Below are positions 35,646-45,143 of a stretch of DNA of 64,000 nucleotides, piece after piece. The stretch spans positions 18,840 through 82,839 of the forward strand of contig CANHQT010000009.1 in the NCBI GenBank assembly GCA_947463325.1, in the 5' to 3' direction. The position numbers and the translations under genes are program-made. The notes under the pieces are model-generated. The model made no database searches. It was not told the DNA's origin and saw only the letters and a list, made by a program, of their open reading frames with translations. How positions within the stretch are numbered: the stretch's first letter is position 1; every line of letters begins with the position of its first letter. This DNA comes from Sphingomonadaceae bacterium. Lineage in GTDB: Bacteria; Pseudomonadota; Alphaproteobacteria; Sphingomonadales; Sphingomonadaceae.

Positions 35646-35795
35646 AGGCGATATGCCCCTTGCCAATCGGCCCAATGCTGCCGACATTGCATGCGGGACA
35701 AGGGAGAAGAACGACAGACGACGCCGCACCGGATGGTCCGGGCAATGCGGCGGGGCGACACGACCGGCTTGGCCCTCCGGAATGGAGTGACTGGC

Positions 35796-38129
35796 ATGCC
35801 GTCCTTTGCGGAAAGCCTTGAGAAAACCCTGCACAACGCCCTGCGCCATGCCGGCGAGCGCGACCATGAATATGCGGCGCTGGAGCATCTGCTGCTCGCG
35901 CTGATTGACGATCAGCATGCCGCCGAAGTGATGACCGCGTGCGGCGTCAACCTCGGCGAACTCAAGTCCACCGTCACCCACTATCTCGATACAGAGCTCG
36001 ACAGCCTGAAGACCGGAGAGCCCGGCGATCCCACGCCGACCAGCGGTTTCCAACGCGTGATCCAGCGCGCCATCCTCCACGTCCAGTCCTCGGGCAAGGA
36101 TGAGGTGACTGGCGCCAACGTGCTCGTCGCGCTGTTTTCCGAGCGCGAAAGCTATGCCGTCTATTTCCTGCAGCAGCAGGACATGAGCCGCCTCGACGCC
36201 GTCTCCTACCTCAGCCACGGCGTGGGTAAGGGCGGCAAGCCGTCCGGCACCGCCATCGAGCCGCGGACGGATGATGCGAAGGGCGAAGCCAAGGCGGAAA
36301 AGGCCCCGAAAAAGGAATCGGCGCTCGCGCAATATACGGTCAACCTCAACGAGAAAGCCTCGGAAGGCCGCGTCGATCCACTGATCGGGCGCAGTGCAGA
36401 GGTTGACCGCACGATCCAGATCCTCTGCCGCCGCAGCAAGAACAACCCGCTCTATGTGGGCGATCCCGGCGTCGGCAAAACCGCGATTGCAGAGGGGCTG
36501 GCGCGCAAGATCATCGAAGGCGACGTGCCGGAGGTGCTGCTCCCCGCGGTCATCTACTCGCTCGACATGGGCGCCCTGCTCGCCGGCACGCGCTACCGCG
36601 GCGATTTCGAAGAACGGCTGAAACAGGTCGTCTCCGAACTGGAGGCGCTGCCGCACGCCATTCTCTTTATCGATGAAATCCACACCGTGATCGGTGCCGG
36701 TGCGACCTCGGGTGGCGCTATGGATGCCTCGAACCTGCTGAAACCGGCACTGTCGGGCGGGCAGATCCGCTGCATCGGTTCGACCACCTACAAGGAATTC
36801 CGCAACCATTTCGAAAAGGACCGCGCCCTGCTGCGCCGGTTCCAGAAAATCGACGTCACCGAACCGACCATAGAGGATACGGTCAAGATCCTCACCGGCC
36901 TGCGCTCGGCGTTCGAAAGCCACCACAGCGTCAAATACACGCCCGATGCCATCAAGGCCGCGGTCGAACTCAGCGCACGCTACATCAATGACCGCAAGCT
37001 CCCCGACAAGGCGATCGACGTGATCGACGAAGTCGGCGCGATGCAGATGCTGGTGCCGCCCTCAAAGCGGCGCAAGACGATCACCACCAAGGAGATCGAA
37101 GCAGTCATTGCCACCATGGCACGCATCCCGCCCAAGACGGTGTCGAGCGATGACAAGCGCGTCCTTGAAACGCTGGAAACCGATCTGAAGCGCGTTGTCT
37201 TCGGGCAGGACAAGGCGATCGAAGTGCTGTCGTCGGCGATCAAGCTCAGCCGTGCAGGGCTTCGCGACCCCGAAAAGCCGATCGGCAACTATCTCTTCTC
37301 CGGCCCCACCGGTGTCGGCAAGACAGAGGTGGCCAAACAGCTGGCGCATATCATGGGCATCCCCATGCAGCGTTTCGACATGTCGGAATATATGGAACGC
37401 CACTCGGTCAGCCGCCTGATCGGCGCGCCTCCGGGCTATGTCGGCTATGATCAGGGCGGCCTGCTTACCGACGCGATCGACCAGAGCCCGCATTGCGTGC
37501 TCCTGCTCGACGAGATTGAGAAAGCGCACCCGGACCTGTTCAACATCCTGCTGCAGGTGATGGACAATGGCCGGCTCACCGACCACCACGGCAAAACCGT
37601 CGATTTCCGCAACGTGATCCTGATCATGACCACCAATGCCGGTGCGTCGGACATGGCGCGCGAAGGCATCGGCTTCGGCAATCAGAGCCGCGAGGATGCA
37701 CAGGAAGATGCGGTGAAGAAACTCTTCACCCCGGAATTCCGCAACCGCCTCGATGCCATTGTGCCGTTCAGCTACCTGCCGCCCGAAGTGGTCAGCCGCG
37801 TCGTCGACAAATTCATCCTGCAGCTCGAACTGCAGCTGGCGGACCGCAACGTCCACATCCAGCTTGATGAGGCCGCGCGCGACTGGCTGACATCAAAGGG
37901 CTATGACAAGCTCTATGGCGCAAGGCCGATGGGCCGCCTGATCCAGGAAAAGATCAAGCAGCCGCTCGCCGAGGAACTGCTCTTCGGCAAGCTCGTCCAC
38001 GGCGGCGAGGTCAAGGTGAAGCTGAAGGAGGGCGAAGACGGCCCCGCCCTCACCTTCGAAATCACCCCCGCCCCGCCCAAGGCCCCCAAGGGCGGCAAGG
38101 CGAAAAAGGCCGAGACAGGCGCGGAGTAG
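35796..38129 (+). CDS. clpA: ATP-dependent Clp protease ATP-binding subunit ClpA
   Basis: AAA+ unfoldase of 777 residues that feeds substrates to ClpP. The N domain (about 1-145) starts PSFAESLEKTLHNAL. The first AAA module has GDPGVGKTAIAEGLA and a DEIHTVIGAG Walker B, and the second has GPTGVGKTEVAKQLA and LLLDEIEKAHPD. There is no M-domain coiled coil, which separates it from ClpB. The tail is Lys/Pro-rich. The ATG is set by homology; GGAG is nine bases before it. The adaptor clpS, commonly just upstream, is not present here. A strong terminator follows. Confidence 0.95.
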   Translation: MPSFAESLEKTLHNALRHAGERDHEYAALEHLLLALIDDQHAAEVMTACGVNLGELKSTVTHYLDTELDSLKTGEPGDPTPTSGFQRVIQRAILHVQSSGKDEVTGANVLVALFSERESYAVYFLQQQDMSRLDAVSYLSHGVGKGGKPSGTAIEPRTDDAKGEAKAEKAPKKESALAQYTVNLNEKASEGRVDPLIGRSAEVDRTIQILCRRSKNNPLYVGDPGVGKTAIAEGLARKIIEGDVPEVLLPAVIYSLDMGALLAGTRYRGDFEERLKQVVSELEALPHAILFIDEIHTVIGAGATSGGAMDASNLLKPALSGGQIRCIGSTTYKEFRNHFEKDRALLRRFQKIDVTEPTIEDTVKILTGLRSAFESHHSVKYTPDAIKAAVELSARYINDRKLPDKAIDVIDEVGAMQMLVPPSKRRKTITTKEIEAVIATMARIPPKTVSSDDKRVLETLETDLKRVVFGQDKAIEVLSSAIKLSRAGLRDPEKPIGNYLFSGPTGVGKTEVAKQLAHIMGIPMQRFDMSEYMERHSVSRLIGAPPGYVGYDQGGLLTDAIDQSPHCVLLLDEIEKAHPDLFNILLQVMDNGRLTDHHGKTVDFRNVILIMTTNAGASDMAREGIGFGNQSREDAQEDAVKKLFTPEFRNRLDAIVPFSYLPPEVVSRVVDKFILQLELQLADRNVHIQLDEAARDWLTSKGYDKLYGARPMGRLIQEKIKQPLAEELLFGKLVHGGEVKVKLKEGEDGPALTFEITPAPPKAPKGGKAKKAETGAE

Positions 38130-38158
38130 TCCGCACGCTGCAACTACCGAAAAAACGA

Positions 38159-38184
38159 GGCCCCGGTGAAAGCCGGGGCCTTTT
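38159..38184 (+). terminator. Rho-independent terminator of clpA
   Basis: An 8-bp GC stem (GGCCCCGG / CCGGGGCC) with a TGAAAG loop is followed by TTTT, 30 bases beyond the clpA stop. Confidence 0.88.
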
Positions 38185-38253
38185 CCATGCGGGCGGTTCT
38201 GCCCGCATCCGGCGCTTTGGCGCTCTTCGCTCGTGGAACGGCCCGGCCCTGCT

Positions 38254-38298
38254 AAGTTTACAAAAGCGGGTGGGTTATCGGTATAACTTTGTAAACTT
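38254..38298. repeat. 11-bp perfect inverted repeat AAGTTTACAAA / TTTGTAAACTT
   Basis: The arms lie at 38254-38264 and 38288-38298, with 23 bases between. They sit in the convergent spacer between clpA and the DUF1295 gene, where no start codon needs an operator. The plus strand also reads TTTACA, 19 bases, TATAAC, which resembles a promoter, so an unannotated short transcript is possible. AT-rich against its surroundings. Confidence 0.5.
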
Positions 38299-38336
38299 GA
38301 CGCACCACACAGGGGGGCTGGCCGGCCGCTCGGCGT

Positions 38337-39158
38337 TCAGCCCCGCTTGGGTGGCAAGGGAAAGAATCCACTGGTCCGCGCCACATAGTCGGCATAGCCC
38401 GGCCGGGTCTTGTTGAGCCCCTTTTCAAGGATCGGCGCACCTGACCAGCGCATCAGCATCCAAGTGATGAGGATAGGCGAAGCGATGGTCCATGCGCCAA
38501 CGCCTGTCTCTGCGCTGACCAGCCAGATGCCCCACCAGGCGGTGGCATCGCCGAAATAATTGGGGTGCCGCGTGTAACGCCACAGCCCCTTGTCCATCAC
38601 CTGCCCCTTGCTCGCGGGATCTTTGCGGAACGCCTCAAGCTGCGCGTCACCGATGGTTTCAAAGGCAATGCCGGTCAGCGCGACGGCGACGCCGATCCAG
38701 CCCAGCACGCCGAGCGGATCACTGTCGCCATCGCCCAATATGCCGACCTGAGCCGGCAGGCTGACGAACCACAGCAAAGGCCCCTGCAGCAGGAAGACGA
38801 TCAGCAAGGATGCAACCGCAAAGCTCCACCCGTTGCGTTCCATCGCGCCGCCCAGGATGCGCTCGTAGCGCGGATCGCGGCCCAGCCGCCGCCACCTCAG
38901 GATGAGGTGCGTGCCCAGTCGCATCCCCCACAGAGCGGTGAGGATCAGGAGAACCCAGCCATGTGGCGTAATGCCGCCCTCACCCGCACCGGGCCACACC
39001 TGCCAGGCGCTGAAGGCAGCCAGGCCGACCATGCCATAGGCCCATACCGCATCAATAAAGCTGACATCGCGGATCGCGACCGCGACCTGCCACAGGATCA
39101 GCAGCGCCACCATCAGCACCGCAAGGTTGAGGAGAAGGGGAAGCAGGATCGTCATCAT
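38337..39158 (-). CDS. DUF1295 (steroid 5-alpha-reductase-like) membrane protein
   Basis: A 273-residue integral membrane protein with about six or seven hydrophobic segments. The C-terminal signature GLWRYTRHPNYFGDATAWWG is that of DUF1295/steroid 5-alpha reductase-like and isoprenylcysteine methyltransferase-like proteins, where it helps bind NADPH or SAM. Substrate unknown; a fatty or isoprenoid lipid is plausible because its start overlaps the stop of a glycerolipid acyltransferase gene upstream (four-base overlap). Confidence 0.88.
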   Translation of the reverse strand: MMTILLPLLLNLAVLMVALLILWQVAVAIRDVSFIDAVWAYGMVGLAAFSAWQVWPGAGEGGITPHGWVLLILTALWGMRLGTHLILRWRRLGRDPRYERILGGAMERNGWSFAVASLLIVFLLQGPLLWFVSLPAQVGILGDGDSDPLGVLGWIGVAVALTGIAFETIGDAQLEAFRKDPASKGQVMDKGLWRYTRHPNYFGDATAWWGIWLVSAETGVGAWTIASPILITWMLMRWSGAPILEKGLNKTRPGYADYVARTSGFFPLPPKRG

Positions 39159-39826
39159 GCAGCATCCAGATGATTAAGGGCCCCTGGCATTGCTGCCGGA
39201 TCGGGGCCGATGATGTCGGCCAGGCTCTTGGTCGCGAGCTCAGGGTTTCGTGGGGTGCAGTCCCGATAGATTTCCCACACCTTGGCCATGTCGGCGGCAT
39301 AATCCCCCGTCGGCCAGATGGTGATGGTCAGCCCTCCGGTCTTGCGGCCATAATCCATCAGGCCGACGACCAGGGGCACCTTCGCCGCCATCGCGATCTG
39401 ATAGAAACCGGTCTTCCACTTGCCGGATTTGCTGCGCGTGCCTTCAGGCGCGATCGTCAGCATGAATTCGTCGCGCGTCTCAAATTCGCGGACCATCGCC
39501 TCGACCATATTGTGCCGCGCTGAACGGTCAACAGATATGCCGCCCATTTCACGCATGAACCGACCCATCGGCCAGCGGAACAGCGAATTCTTGGCCATGA
39601 AATGCGCATCGACGCCCAGATCCTGGGTCAGACCCAGAAAATAGAGAAAGTCCCAGTTGGAGGTATGCGGCGCGGCGATGATGACGAACTTGCGTGGCTC
39701 GGGCACGATGCCCACTGCACGCCAGCCGTAGCGCCGGTACATCAGCATCAGCACCGCCTTCGCCAGCCGCGACAGCAGCCCCACTTTACCCGCACGACCA
39801 TCACCGACCTTGGCAGGCCCGTCCAT
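39155..39826 (-). CDS. PlsC-type 1-acyl-glycerol-3-phosphate acyltransferase family protein
   Basis: A 223-residue membrane-associated acyltransferase. The catalytic H-x4-D is in APHTSNWDF, and the second motif is APEGTRSKSG. It belongs to the LPLAT family near the short PlsC-like proteins (starting VIIAAPHTSNWDFLYFLGL). It probably acylates a lysophospholipid or related lipid at the inner membrane. The ATG at 39826 is chosen because GAGGA is right before it; the frame is open further upstream. Coupled by overlap to the DUF1295 gene. Confidence 0.85.
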   Translation of the reverse strand: MDGPAKVGDGRAGKVGLLSRLAKAVLMLMYRRYGWRAVGIVPEPRKFVIIAAPHTSNWDFLYFLGLTQDLGVDAHFMAKNSLFRWPMGRFMREMGGISVDRSARHNMVEAMVREFETRDEFMLTIAPEGTRSKSGKWKTGFYQIAMAAKVPLVVGLMDYGRKTGGLTITIWPTGDYAADMAKVWEIYRDCTPRNPELATKSLADIIGPDPAAMPGALNHLDAA

Positions 39827-39965
39827 TCCTCTACCCTCCCGCTCCACCGACAAACCTCTTTCTCGGGTCAGTCCGGCGACGCGCACCATCCTATGCGTTT
39901 ATTGCAAGGATGCCAGCAAAACTCGCTACAGTATCAAGATGGTAGGGCCCCGGGGAGGCCTCAAC

Positions 39966-39996
39966 GAAAAAGGGGGAGGCACTGCCTCCCCCTTTC
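39966..39996 (-). terminator. Rho-independent terminator of the TonB-dependent receptor gene
   Basis: A perfect 12-bp stem (39969-39980 with 39984-39995) closes a three-base loop; on the minus strand it runs into TTTTT. It is about 25 bases after the receptor stop. Confidence 0.88.
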
Positions 39997-40018
39997 GGAA
40001 ACGGGTTACGGAACGCGA

Positions 40019-42604
40019 TCAGAAGCTGACGCTGACCCGTCCGTAGAGATAGCGGCCATTGAAACCGAACGGCGTGAAGCTGCTGTACGGAATGAAATAG
40101 CCGTTCTGGCCATAGTTCTGGCCGTTGACGATGCCGGCTCGCACGGTGTCCGGATACTGGTCGAACAGATTGTTGGCACCGATCGCCACTTCGATCGCAT
40201 CGAGTGCCTTCGCGCGCAGCTCGAGGTCGAACAGCCACTCTGCGCCCAGCACCTGGTCACGCGGCGCATCAACGCCCGGTGCCAGCACCTCACCATAGCG
40301 GTTGCCGCGGAAGCTGGCAGAGAAGATGCCAGCTTCCCAATCGATCCCGAAGTTGATCTTGTCCTGCGGCTGGCCGTCGGTCAGGCGCAGCGATTCCTGC
40401 CGCCCGAACAGGGTCAGCCCGGGGAGCGTCGGCAGGACCGCACGGTCAGTGATCTTGGTATTGGTGACATTGTAGCCCGCATTAAGGCGGATATTGCCAA
40501 GACCCAGATCCGGCACGCGCCAGCTCGCCACAATGTCCAGACCTTCGGTCTTGGTGTCGATGCCGTTGATGAAGAAGCGTGCCGAGGTGATGTTATTGAA
40601 ACCGGCACCCTGCAGCAGCGCAACGACAGCCGTACCCTGCAGATTTTCCGTCACCACAACGCGGTTGTCGATGTCGATATTGTAATAGTCGGCGGTCAAC
40701 GTCACCCCGTCGATCAGCGACAAGGTGATGCCGCCGGCGAAGTTGAGCGACTCTTCCGGCTCGAGCGGCCGCGAACCCAGCGCGCGGGCGACAGCGCTTT
40801 CGACCGGGAATGTTCCGATCTCGAGCAGGACACCGTTCACGTTGTTCGTGCTGGTCGTCGCATAATTCTGCTGGTGCAGCGACGGGGCACGGAAGCCAGT
40901 CGAGATCGACCCGCGAAGCCCGACGCCTTCGATCGGCTCGAACCGCGCCGCCAGCTTGCCGTTCCAGGTGCTGCCGAAGTCCGAGAAATGCTCGTAACGG
41001 CCGGCCGCCTGCAGCGTGAAGCCTTCGGTGAGGTCAGTCTCAAGCTCGAGATAGGCTGCCCAGCTGTCACGGCTCGTATCCACCTCGTTGGCGGGGCGGA
41101 AACCCGGGAACACCTGCGCGCCGGCCGGTGCGCCGAACGTCGGGGCGGCAAAGGGGCCTCCCTGCCAGCTCTGCACATCGCCTGCCAGGATACGGTAGTT
41201 CTCGTTGCGATATTCGCCGCCGAAGGCGACCGACAGGCCGTCACCGATGCCGACATCGAACTCCCGCTGGAGGTCGAGGTTGATGGTGGTCTGGCCGAAA
41301 CGCAGACCGCCCGAATCGAACCTGCGGGCGCTGTTGGCGCCGCCGAAGCTCACGTTGAAGCTGTTCTGGACGCCGAACTGGAAGCTGTTGTGGCCGTAAA
41401 CGGCGCTGAGGTCGTACTTCCAGTCGGAAACCTCACCGCGCACACCACCGGCAACAGCGACGTCCTCGATCGTCGAAACGATCAGCGGAAGGAAGCCGTT
41501 GGGATAGAAAGGCACGAAGCTGGTGGTCGATGCCGAGAAATCCCGGTTACGCGCGTCGTTAGCACGGCGATAGAAACCGGCGCTTTCGGCATCGCGAACA
41601 TTGTAGCTGGCAAAGGTGTAGAGTTCCGCCGATGGCGAAATCTCGTAACCGGCGTTCAGGAACAATGTGTAATCCACCGTCGCGGCATCGCCAAAGCGGT
41701 GGTTGAAACGATCGAAGGTCAGCTCGCGCGGATCAACATTGCCCGCGATGCGCGGATATTGAAGGCGCGGGTCTGGGCCCGACCGGTTGGTCGCACCGCG
41801 ATCCTGGAACTGCGCGGTCAGGTTGACATAGCCACCCGGTCCGATCGGCAGGCCATAGTTCATCGCCATGGTCAGCGTGCCGCCGTCGCTGCGGGTCTGG
41901 TTGCCCGTGCTGTTGAGCAGGAACACATCGCCCGCACCCGCTGCGGTGTTGAGCAGCGGCTGGCCATTCGCGCCGGTTTGCACGCCCGTGAAGTTCGGCA
42001 CACCATCCATCGTGGTTTCATAACGGCCGTAGGTCACCTGCGCGCGACCGCCTTCGCTGCGGCGCAGCTGGACGTTGATAACGCCGGCGATAGCATCCGA
42101 ACCATATTGCGAGGCGGCACCGTCGCGCAGCACCTCGATCCGCTCGATGGCGAGCGGCGGAATGGTGTTGAGGTCGACCGCTGCCGAGCCGCGACCCACG
42201 GAACCGTTGATGTTGAGCAGCGCCGAGGTGTGGCGACGCTTGCCGTTGACCAGCACCAGCGTCTGGTCGGGCGAAAGGCCGCGCAGGGTGGCCGGGCGCA
42301 GCGCGTCCGTGCCGTCGGTGATCGACGGTTGCGGGAAGTTGAACGAGGGAACGAGCTGGTTCAGCAGGCGATTGGTTTCGGTGAAGCCGCTGTCGGCCAG
42401 CGCGTCACCGCCGATGACGTCGATCGGCACCGGGGAGTCCTCGACAGAGCGGTCGGCACGGCGGCTGCCGATGACGACCAGGTCGATGCTGTCCTCTTCC
42501 TCGGCGGCGGGGCCGCTGTCCTGGGCAAAGGCGGGGGTGCCGATCGCAATGGCGAGTGCCGGCAGCGCAATGGCCGCAGCAAAGCGGCTGGATGTGCGGA
42601 TCAT
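40019..42604 (-). CDS. TonB-dependent outer-membrane receptor
   Basis: An 861-residue outer-membrane transporter. The start at 42604 gives a signal peptide (MIRTSSRFAAAIALPALAIA, cleavage after AFA near residue 28). Soon after comes a TonB-box-like DSIDLVVIG and a plug domain (about 50-160) with RRHTSALLNINGSVGRGSAA and EVLRDGAASQYGSDAIAGVI. The C-terminal part is a 22-strand-type barrel ending YLYGRVSVSF, with the final Phe needed for BAM insertion. The ligand is not evident and no iron or sugar genes are adjacent, so I do not name one. The upstream frame is open but not signal-like. Confidence 0.93.
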   Translation of the reverse strand: MIRTSSRFAAAIALPALAIAIGTPAFAQDSGPAAEEEDSIDLVVIGSRRADRSVEDSPVPIDVIGGDALADSGFTETNRLLNQLVPSFNFPQPSITDGTDALRPATLRGLSPDQTLVLVNGKRRHTSALLNINGSVGRGSAAVDLNTIPPLAIERIEVLRDGAASQYGSDAIAGVINVQLRRSEGGRAQVTYGRYETTMDGVPNFTGVQTGANGQPLLNTAAGAGDVFLLNSTGNQTRSDGGTLTMAMNYGLPIGPGGYVNLTAQFQDRGATNRSGPDPRLQYPRIAGNVDPRELTFDRFNHRFGDAATVDYTLFLNAGYEISPSAELYTFASYNVRDAESAGFYRRANDARNRDFSASTTSFVPFYPNGFLPLIVSTIEDVAVAGGVRGEVSDWKYDLSAVYGHNSFQFGVQNSFNVSFGGANSARRFDSGGLRFGQTTINLDLQREFDVGIGDGLSVAFGGEYRNENYRILAGDVQSWQGGPFAAPTFGAPAGAQVFPGFRPANEVDTSRDSWAAYLELETDLTEGFTLQAAGRYEHFSDFGSTWNGKLAARFEPIEGVGLRGSISTGFRAPSLHQQNYATTSTNNVNGVLLEIGTFPVESAVARALGSRPLEPEESLNFAGGITLSLIDGVTLTADYYNIDIDNRVVVTENLQGTAVVALLQGAGFNNITSARFFINGIDTKTEGLDIVASWRVPDLGLGNIRLNAGYNVTNTKITDRAVLPTLPGLTLFGRQESLRLTDGQPQDKINFGIDWEAGIFSASFRGNRYGEVLAPGVDAPRDQVLGAEWLFDLELRAKALDAIEVAIGANNLFDQYPDTVRAGIVNGQNYGQNGYFIPYSSFTPFGFNGRYLYGRVSVSF

Positions 42605-42755
42605 GTCAAAGCATCTCCTGAAACGGTCACCGTCACGAAAGGGGAGTGAAGAGGACGGTGGGAAGGCGCTTCTTATGGCCGGTGCGGGGATGATTCCACG
42701 GGACGAAGGTCTATGCGGCACATTTTGTCGCGCGCTGTAGCATTCCCGCAACATC

Positions 42756-45095
42756 ATGCCAGCGAAGCAGAATGGCCCCGGCCCCCTTGGCAATTTGGAA
42801 ACGACGCTGCTATCGCCGCCGTCACCCATGGCCAGCATAGACGACAAACCGCCGACACCGATCCTCGACACGCCGTTCGACAGCGCGCTGGCCGACCGCT
42901 ATCTCGTATACGCCCTGTCGACGATTACCGCACGGTCGCTGCCCGATTTACGCGATGGCCTTAAACCGGTGCACCGGCGTCTCCTTTGGGCGATGCGCCA
43001 ACTGCGGCTCGATCCTGCACAGGCCCATAAAAAGTCGGCGCGCGTCGTCGGCGACGTCATCGGTAAATTCCATCCGCACGGCGATACGGCCGTCTATGAC
43101 GCGATGGTTCGCCTCGCTCAGGATTTTGCACTTCGCTACCCGCTGGTCGACGGTCAGGGCAATTTTGGGAATATCGACGGCGATAACGCCGCCGCTTATC
43201 GTTACACTGAAGCCCGCCTGACCCGCGTCGCCATCGACCTCATGGCAGGTCTCGACGAAGGCACCGTCGATTTCCGTCCCACCTATAATGGTGAGGAACA
43301 GGAACCAGAGGTGATGCCGGGCCTATTTCCGAACCTGCTCGCCAATGGCGCACAGGGCATCGCGGTCGGCATGGCGACCAGCATTCCACCGCACAATGCT
43401 GCCGAGATCATCGACGCCGCGACCCTCCTGATCGACAAGCCGGAAGCCCCGCTCGAAGCTTTGCTGGAACATGTGCAGGGGCCCGACCTGCCGACCGGTG
43501 GCCTGATCGTTGACAGCGCCGAGACGATCCGCTCGGCTTATGAAAGCGGGCGCGGCTCCTTCCGAGTGCGCGCGCGGTTCACCGACACGCCGGAAAAGGG
43601 CGATGGGCCGGGCGCATGGCAGCTGGTCGTCACGCAAATCCCCTATGGTGTCGCCAAATCCAAACTGATCGAACAGATCGCGCAGCTCATCGCAGACAAA
43701 AAACTGCCGATCCTCGAAGATGTGCGCGATGAATCGGCGGAGGATGTGCGCATCGTCCTCGTGCCGCGCAGCCGCAACATCGATCCTGAAGTCCTCAAGG
43801 AAAGCCTTTACCGGCTGACCGATCTCGAAACGCGCCTGTCCCTTAACATGAACGTGCTTGATGCCACGCGCACCCCGCGCGTCATGGGTCTCAAGGACGT
43901 CCTCCAAGGCTGGCTCACGCACCAGTTCGATGTGCTCGTGCGCCGCACCCAGCACCGGCTTGATCGCATCGCTGAACGGCTGGAACTGGTTGACGGCTAC
44001 ATTATCGCTTTCCTCAACCTGGATCGCATCATCGCCATCATCCGCACTGAGGATGAACCGCGCCCGGTAATGATGGCAGAATTCGGCCTCACCGAGCGCC
44101 AGGCCGAAGCCATCCTCAACATGCGCCTGCGGTCTTTGCGCAGGCTTGAGGAAATGGAGCTGCGCCGCGAGAAGGAGGCACTCGAAAAGGAACGCGCAGA
44201 CCTTCAGGCGCTGCTCGATAGTCCGGCTCGGCAACGCACGCGCATGAAGCGCGACCTCGCTAAGCTGCGTGAAGCCTATGCGCCCGAAACCGCCATCGGC
44301 GCGCGCCGCACCACCGTCGCAGAGGCCGCACCGGCACGCGAAATCTCGATTGAAGCCTTCATCGAGCGGGAGCCGGTTACGGTCATCCTTTCCCAACGCG
44401 GCTGGATCCGGGCAATGAAGGGGCACGTCGATCTTGCGCGGACGGATGATCTCAAGTTCAAGGAAGGCGATGCTTTTGCGCTCGCGCTTCACGCACAGAC
44501 AACAGACCGCGTGATCCTGGCTGCGGCCAACGGTCGTTTCTATACGCTCGCAGCGGACAAGCTGCCTGGCGGGCGTGGCTTCGGCGAACCCGTCCGATTG
44601 ATGGCCGACATTGATGGCGAAGGGGATATTGTCGCAATGCTGGTCTCGGCGCCGACAGCCAAGTTGCTGGTCGCGCAATCGAGCGGGCATGGCTTTGTCG
44701 TGGCCGCATCCGAGTTGGTGGCGGAAACCCGCAAGGGCAAGCAAATCGTCAACTTGCGCAGCAACAGCAGCCTGTCTGCCGTCCGCCCAATCGCGCCGGA
44801 TGATGATGCCGTCGCCGTGGTCGGCGACAATCGAAAGCTGGTCGTCTTCCCGCTCGCCGATCTGCCAGAAATGGGCCGCGGCCAGGGCGTTATGCTGCAA
44901 CGCTATCGCGACGGCGGCCTCGCCGACGCGCGGACATTGAAGATGAGTGACGGCCTATCTTGGCCAATGGGCGGCGACACCGGGCGGACACGCACTGAAA
45001 GCGACCTCACCCCCTGGCGCACGGCCCGTGGCGCGGCAGGACGCATGGCACCCGGCGGCTTCCCCAGAGACAACCGGTTTTTCCCAATAGGCTGA
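42756..45095 (+). CDS. parC: DNA topoisomerase IV subunit A
   Basis: Type IIA topoisomerase subunit (779 residues) that decatenates daughter chromosomes with ParE. The breakage-reunion domain has [20 protein letters not shown] and the catalytic Tyr in [10 protein letters not shown]. The quinolone-determining segment [12 protein letters not shown] shows Thr at the position of E. coli Ser80 and Asp at that of Glu84. A C-terminal beta-pinwheel contains repeated blades such as [14 protein letters not shown], a GyrA-box-like variant. An ATG at 42828 (MASIDDK) is an alternative start. No parE is visible here. Confidence 0.92.
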   Translation: MPAKQNGPGPLGNLETTLLSPPSPMASIDDKPPTPILDTPFDSALADRYLVYALSTITARSLPDLRDGLKPVHRRLLWAMRQLRLDPAQAHKKSARVVGDVIGKFHPHGDTAVYDAMVRLAQDFALRYPLVDGQGNFGNIDGDNAAAYRYTEARLTRVAIDLMAGLDEGTVDFRPTYNGEEQEPEVMPGLFPNLLANGAQGIAVGMATSIPPHNAAEIIDAATLLIDKPEAPLEALLEHVQGPDLPTGGLIVDSAETIRSAYESGRGSFRVRARFTDTPEKGDGPGAWQLVVTQIPYGVAKSKLIEQIAQLIADKKLPILEDVRDESAEDVRIVLVPRSRNIDPEVLKESLYRLTDLETRLSLNMNVLDATRTPRVMGLKDVLQGWLTHQFDVLVRRTQHRLDRIAERLELVDGYIIAFLNLDRIIAIIRTEDEPRPVMMAEFGLTERQAEAILNMRLRSLRRLEEMELRREKEALEKERADLQALLDSPARQRTRMKRDLAKLREAYAPETAIGARRTTVAEAAPAREISIEAFIEREPVTVILSQRGWIRAMKGHVDLARTDDLKFKEGDAFALALHAQTTDRVILAAANGRFYTLAADKLPGGRGFGEPVRLMADIDGEGDIVAMLVSAPTAKLLVAQSSGHGFVVAASELVAETRKGKQIVNLRSNSSLSAVRPIAPDDDAVAVVGDNRKLVVFPLADLPEMGRGQGVMLQRYRDGGLADARTLKMSDGLSWPMGGDTGRTRTESDLTPWRTARGAAGRMAPGGFPRDNRFFPIG

Positions 45096-45096
45096 A

Positions 45097-45111
45097 CTGT
45101 CCCCGGGACAG
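45097..45111. terminator. Short perfect palindrome after parC
   Basis: CTGTCCC-C-GGGACAG lies directly after the parC stop and before the convergent cca stop. It has no T-run, so it may only be a weak bidirectional 3'-end element. Confidence 0.3.
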
Positions 45112-45143
45112 GGCGTGCGCGGCAGCGACGGCCGTTGGTCCTC

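Noticed and set aside
35646..35795. 45-codon frame before clpA as a possible short clpS
   Set aside because: The translation is Arg/Gly/Pro-rich and bears no resemblance to ClpS.
39602..42649. 1015-codon open frame antisense to the TonB-dependent receptor
   Set aside because: The receptor has a signal peptide, plug and barrel end; the reverse frame has none of these.
42605..42871. N-terminal extension of the TonB-dependent receptor
   Set aside because: The start at 42604 gives a clean signal peptide; the extension is Pro/Arg-rich and overlaps parC.
43323..44900. 525-codon open frame antisense to parC
   Set aside because: Low-complexity His/Arg/Asp-rich translation typical of a reverse-strand shadow.
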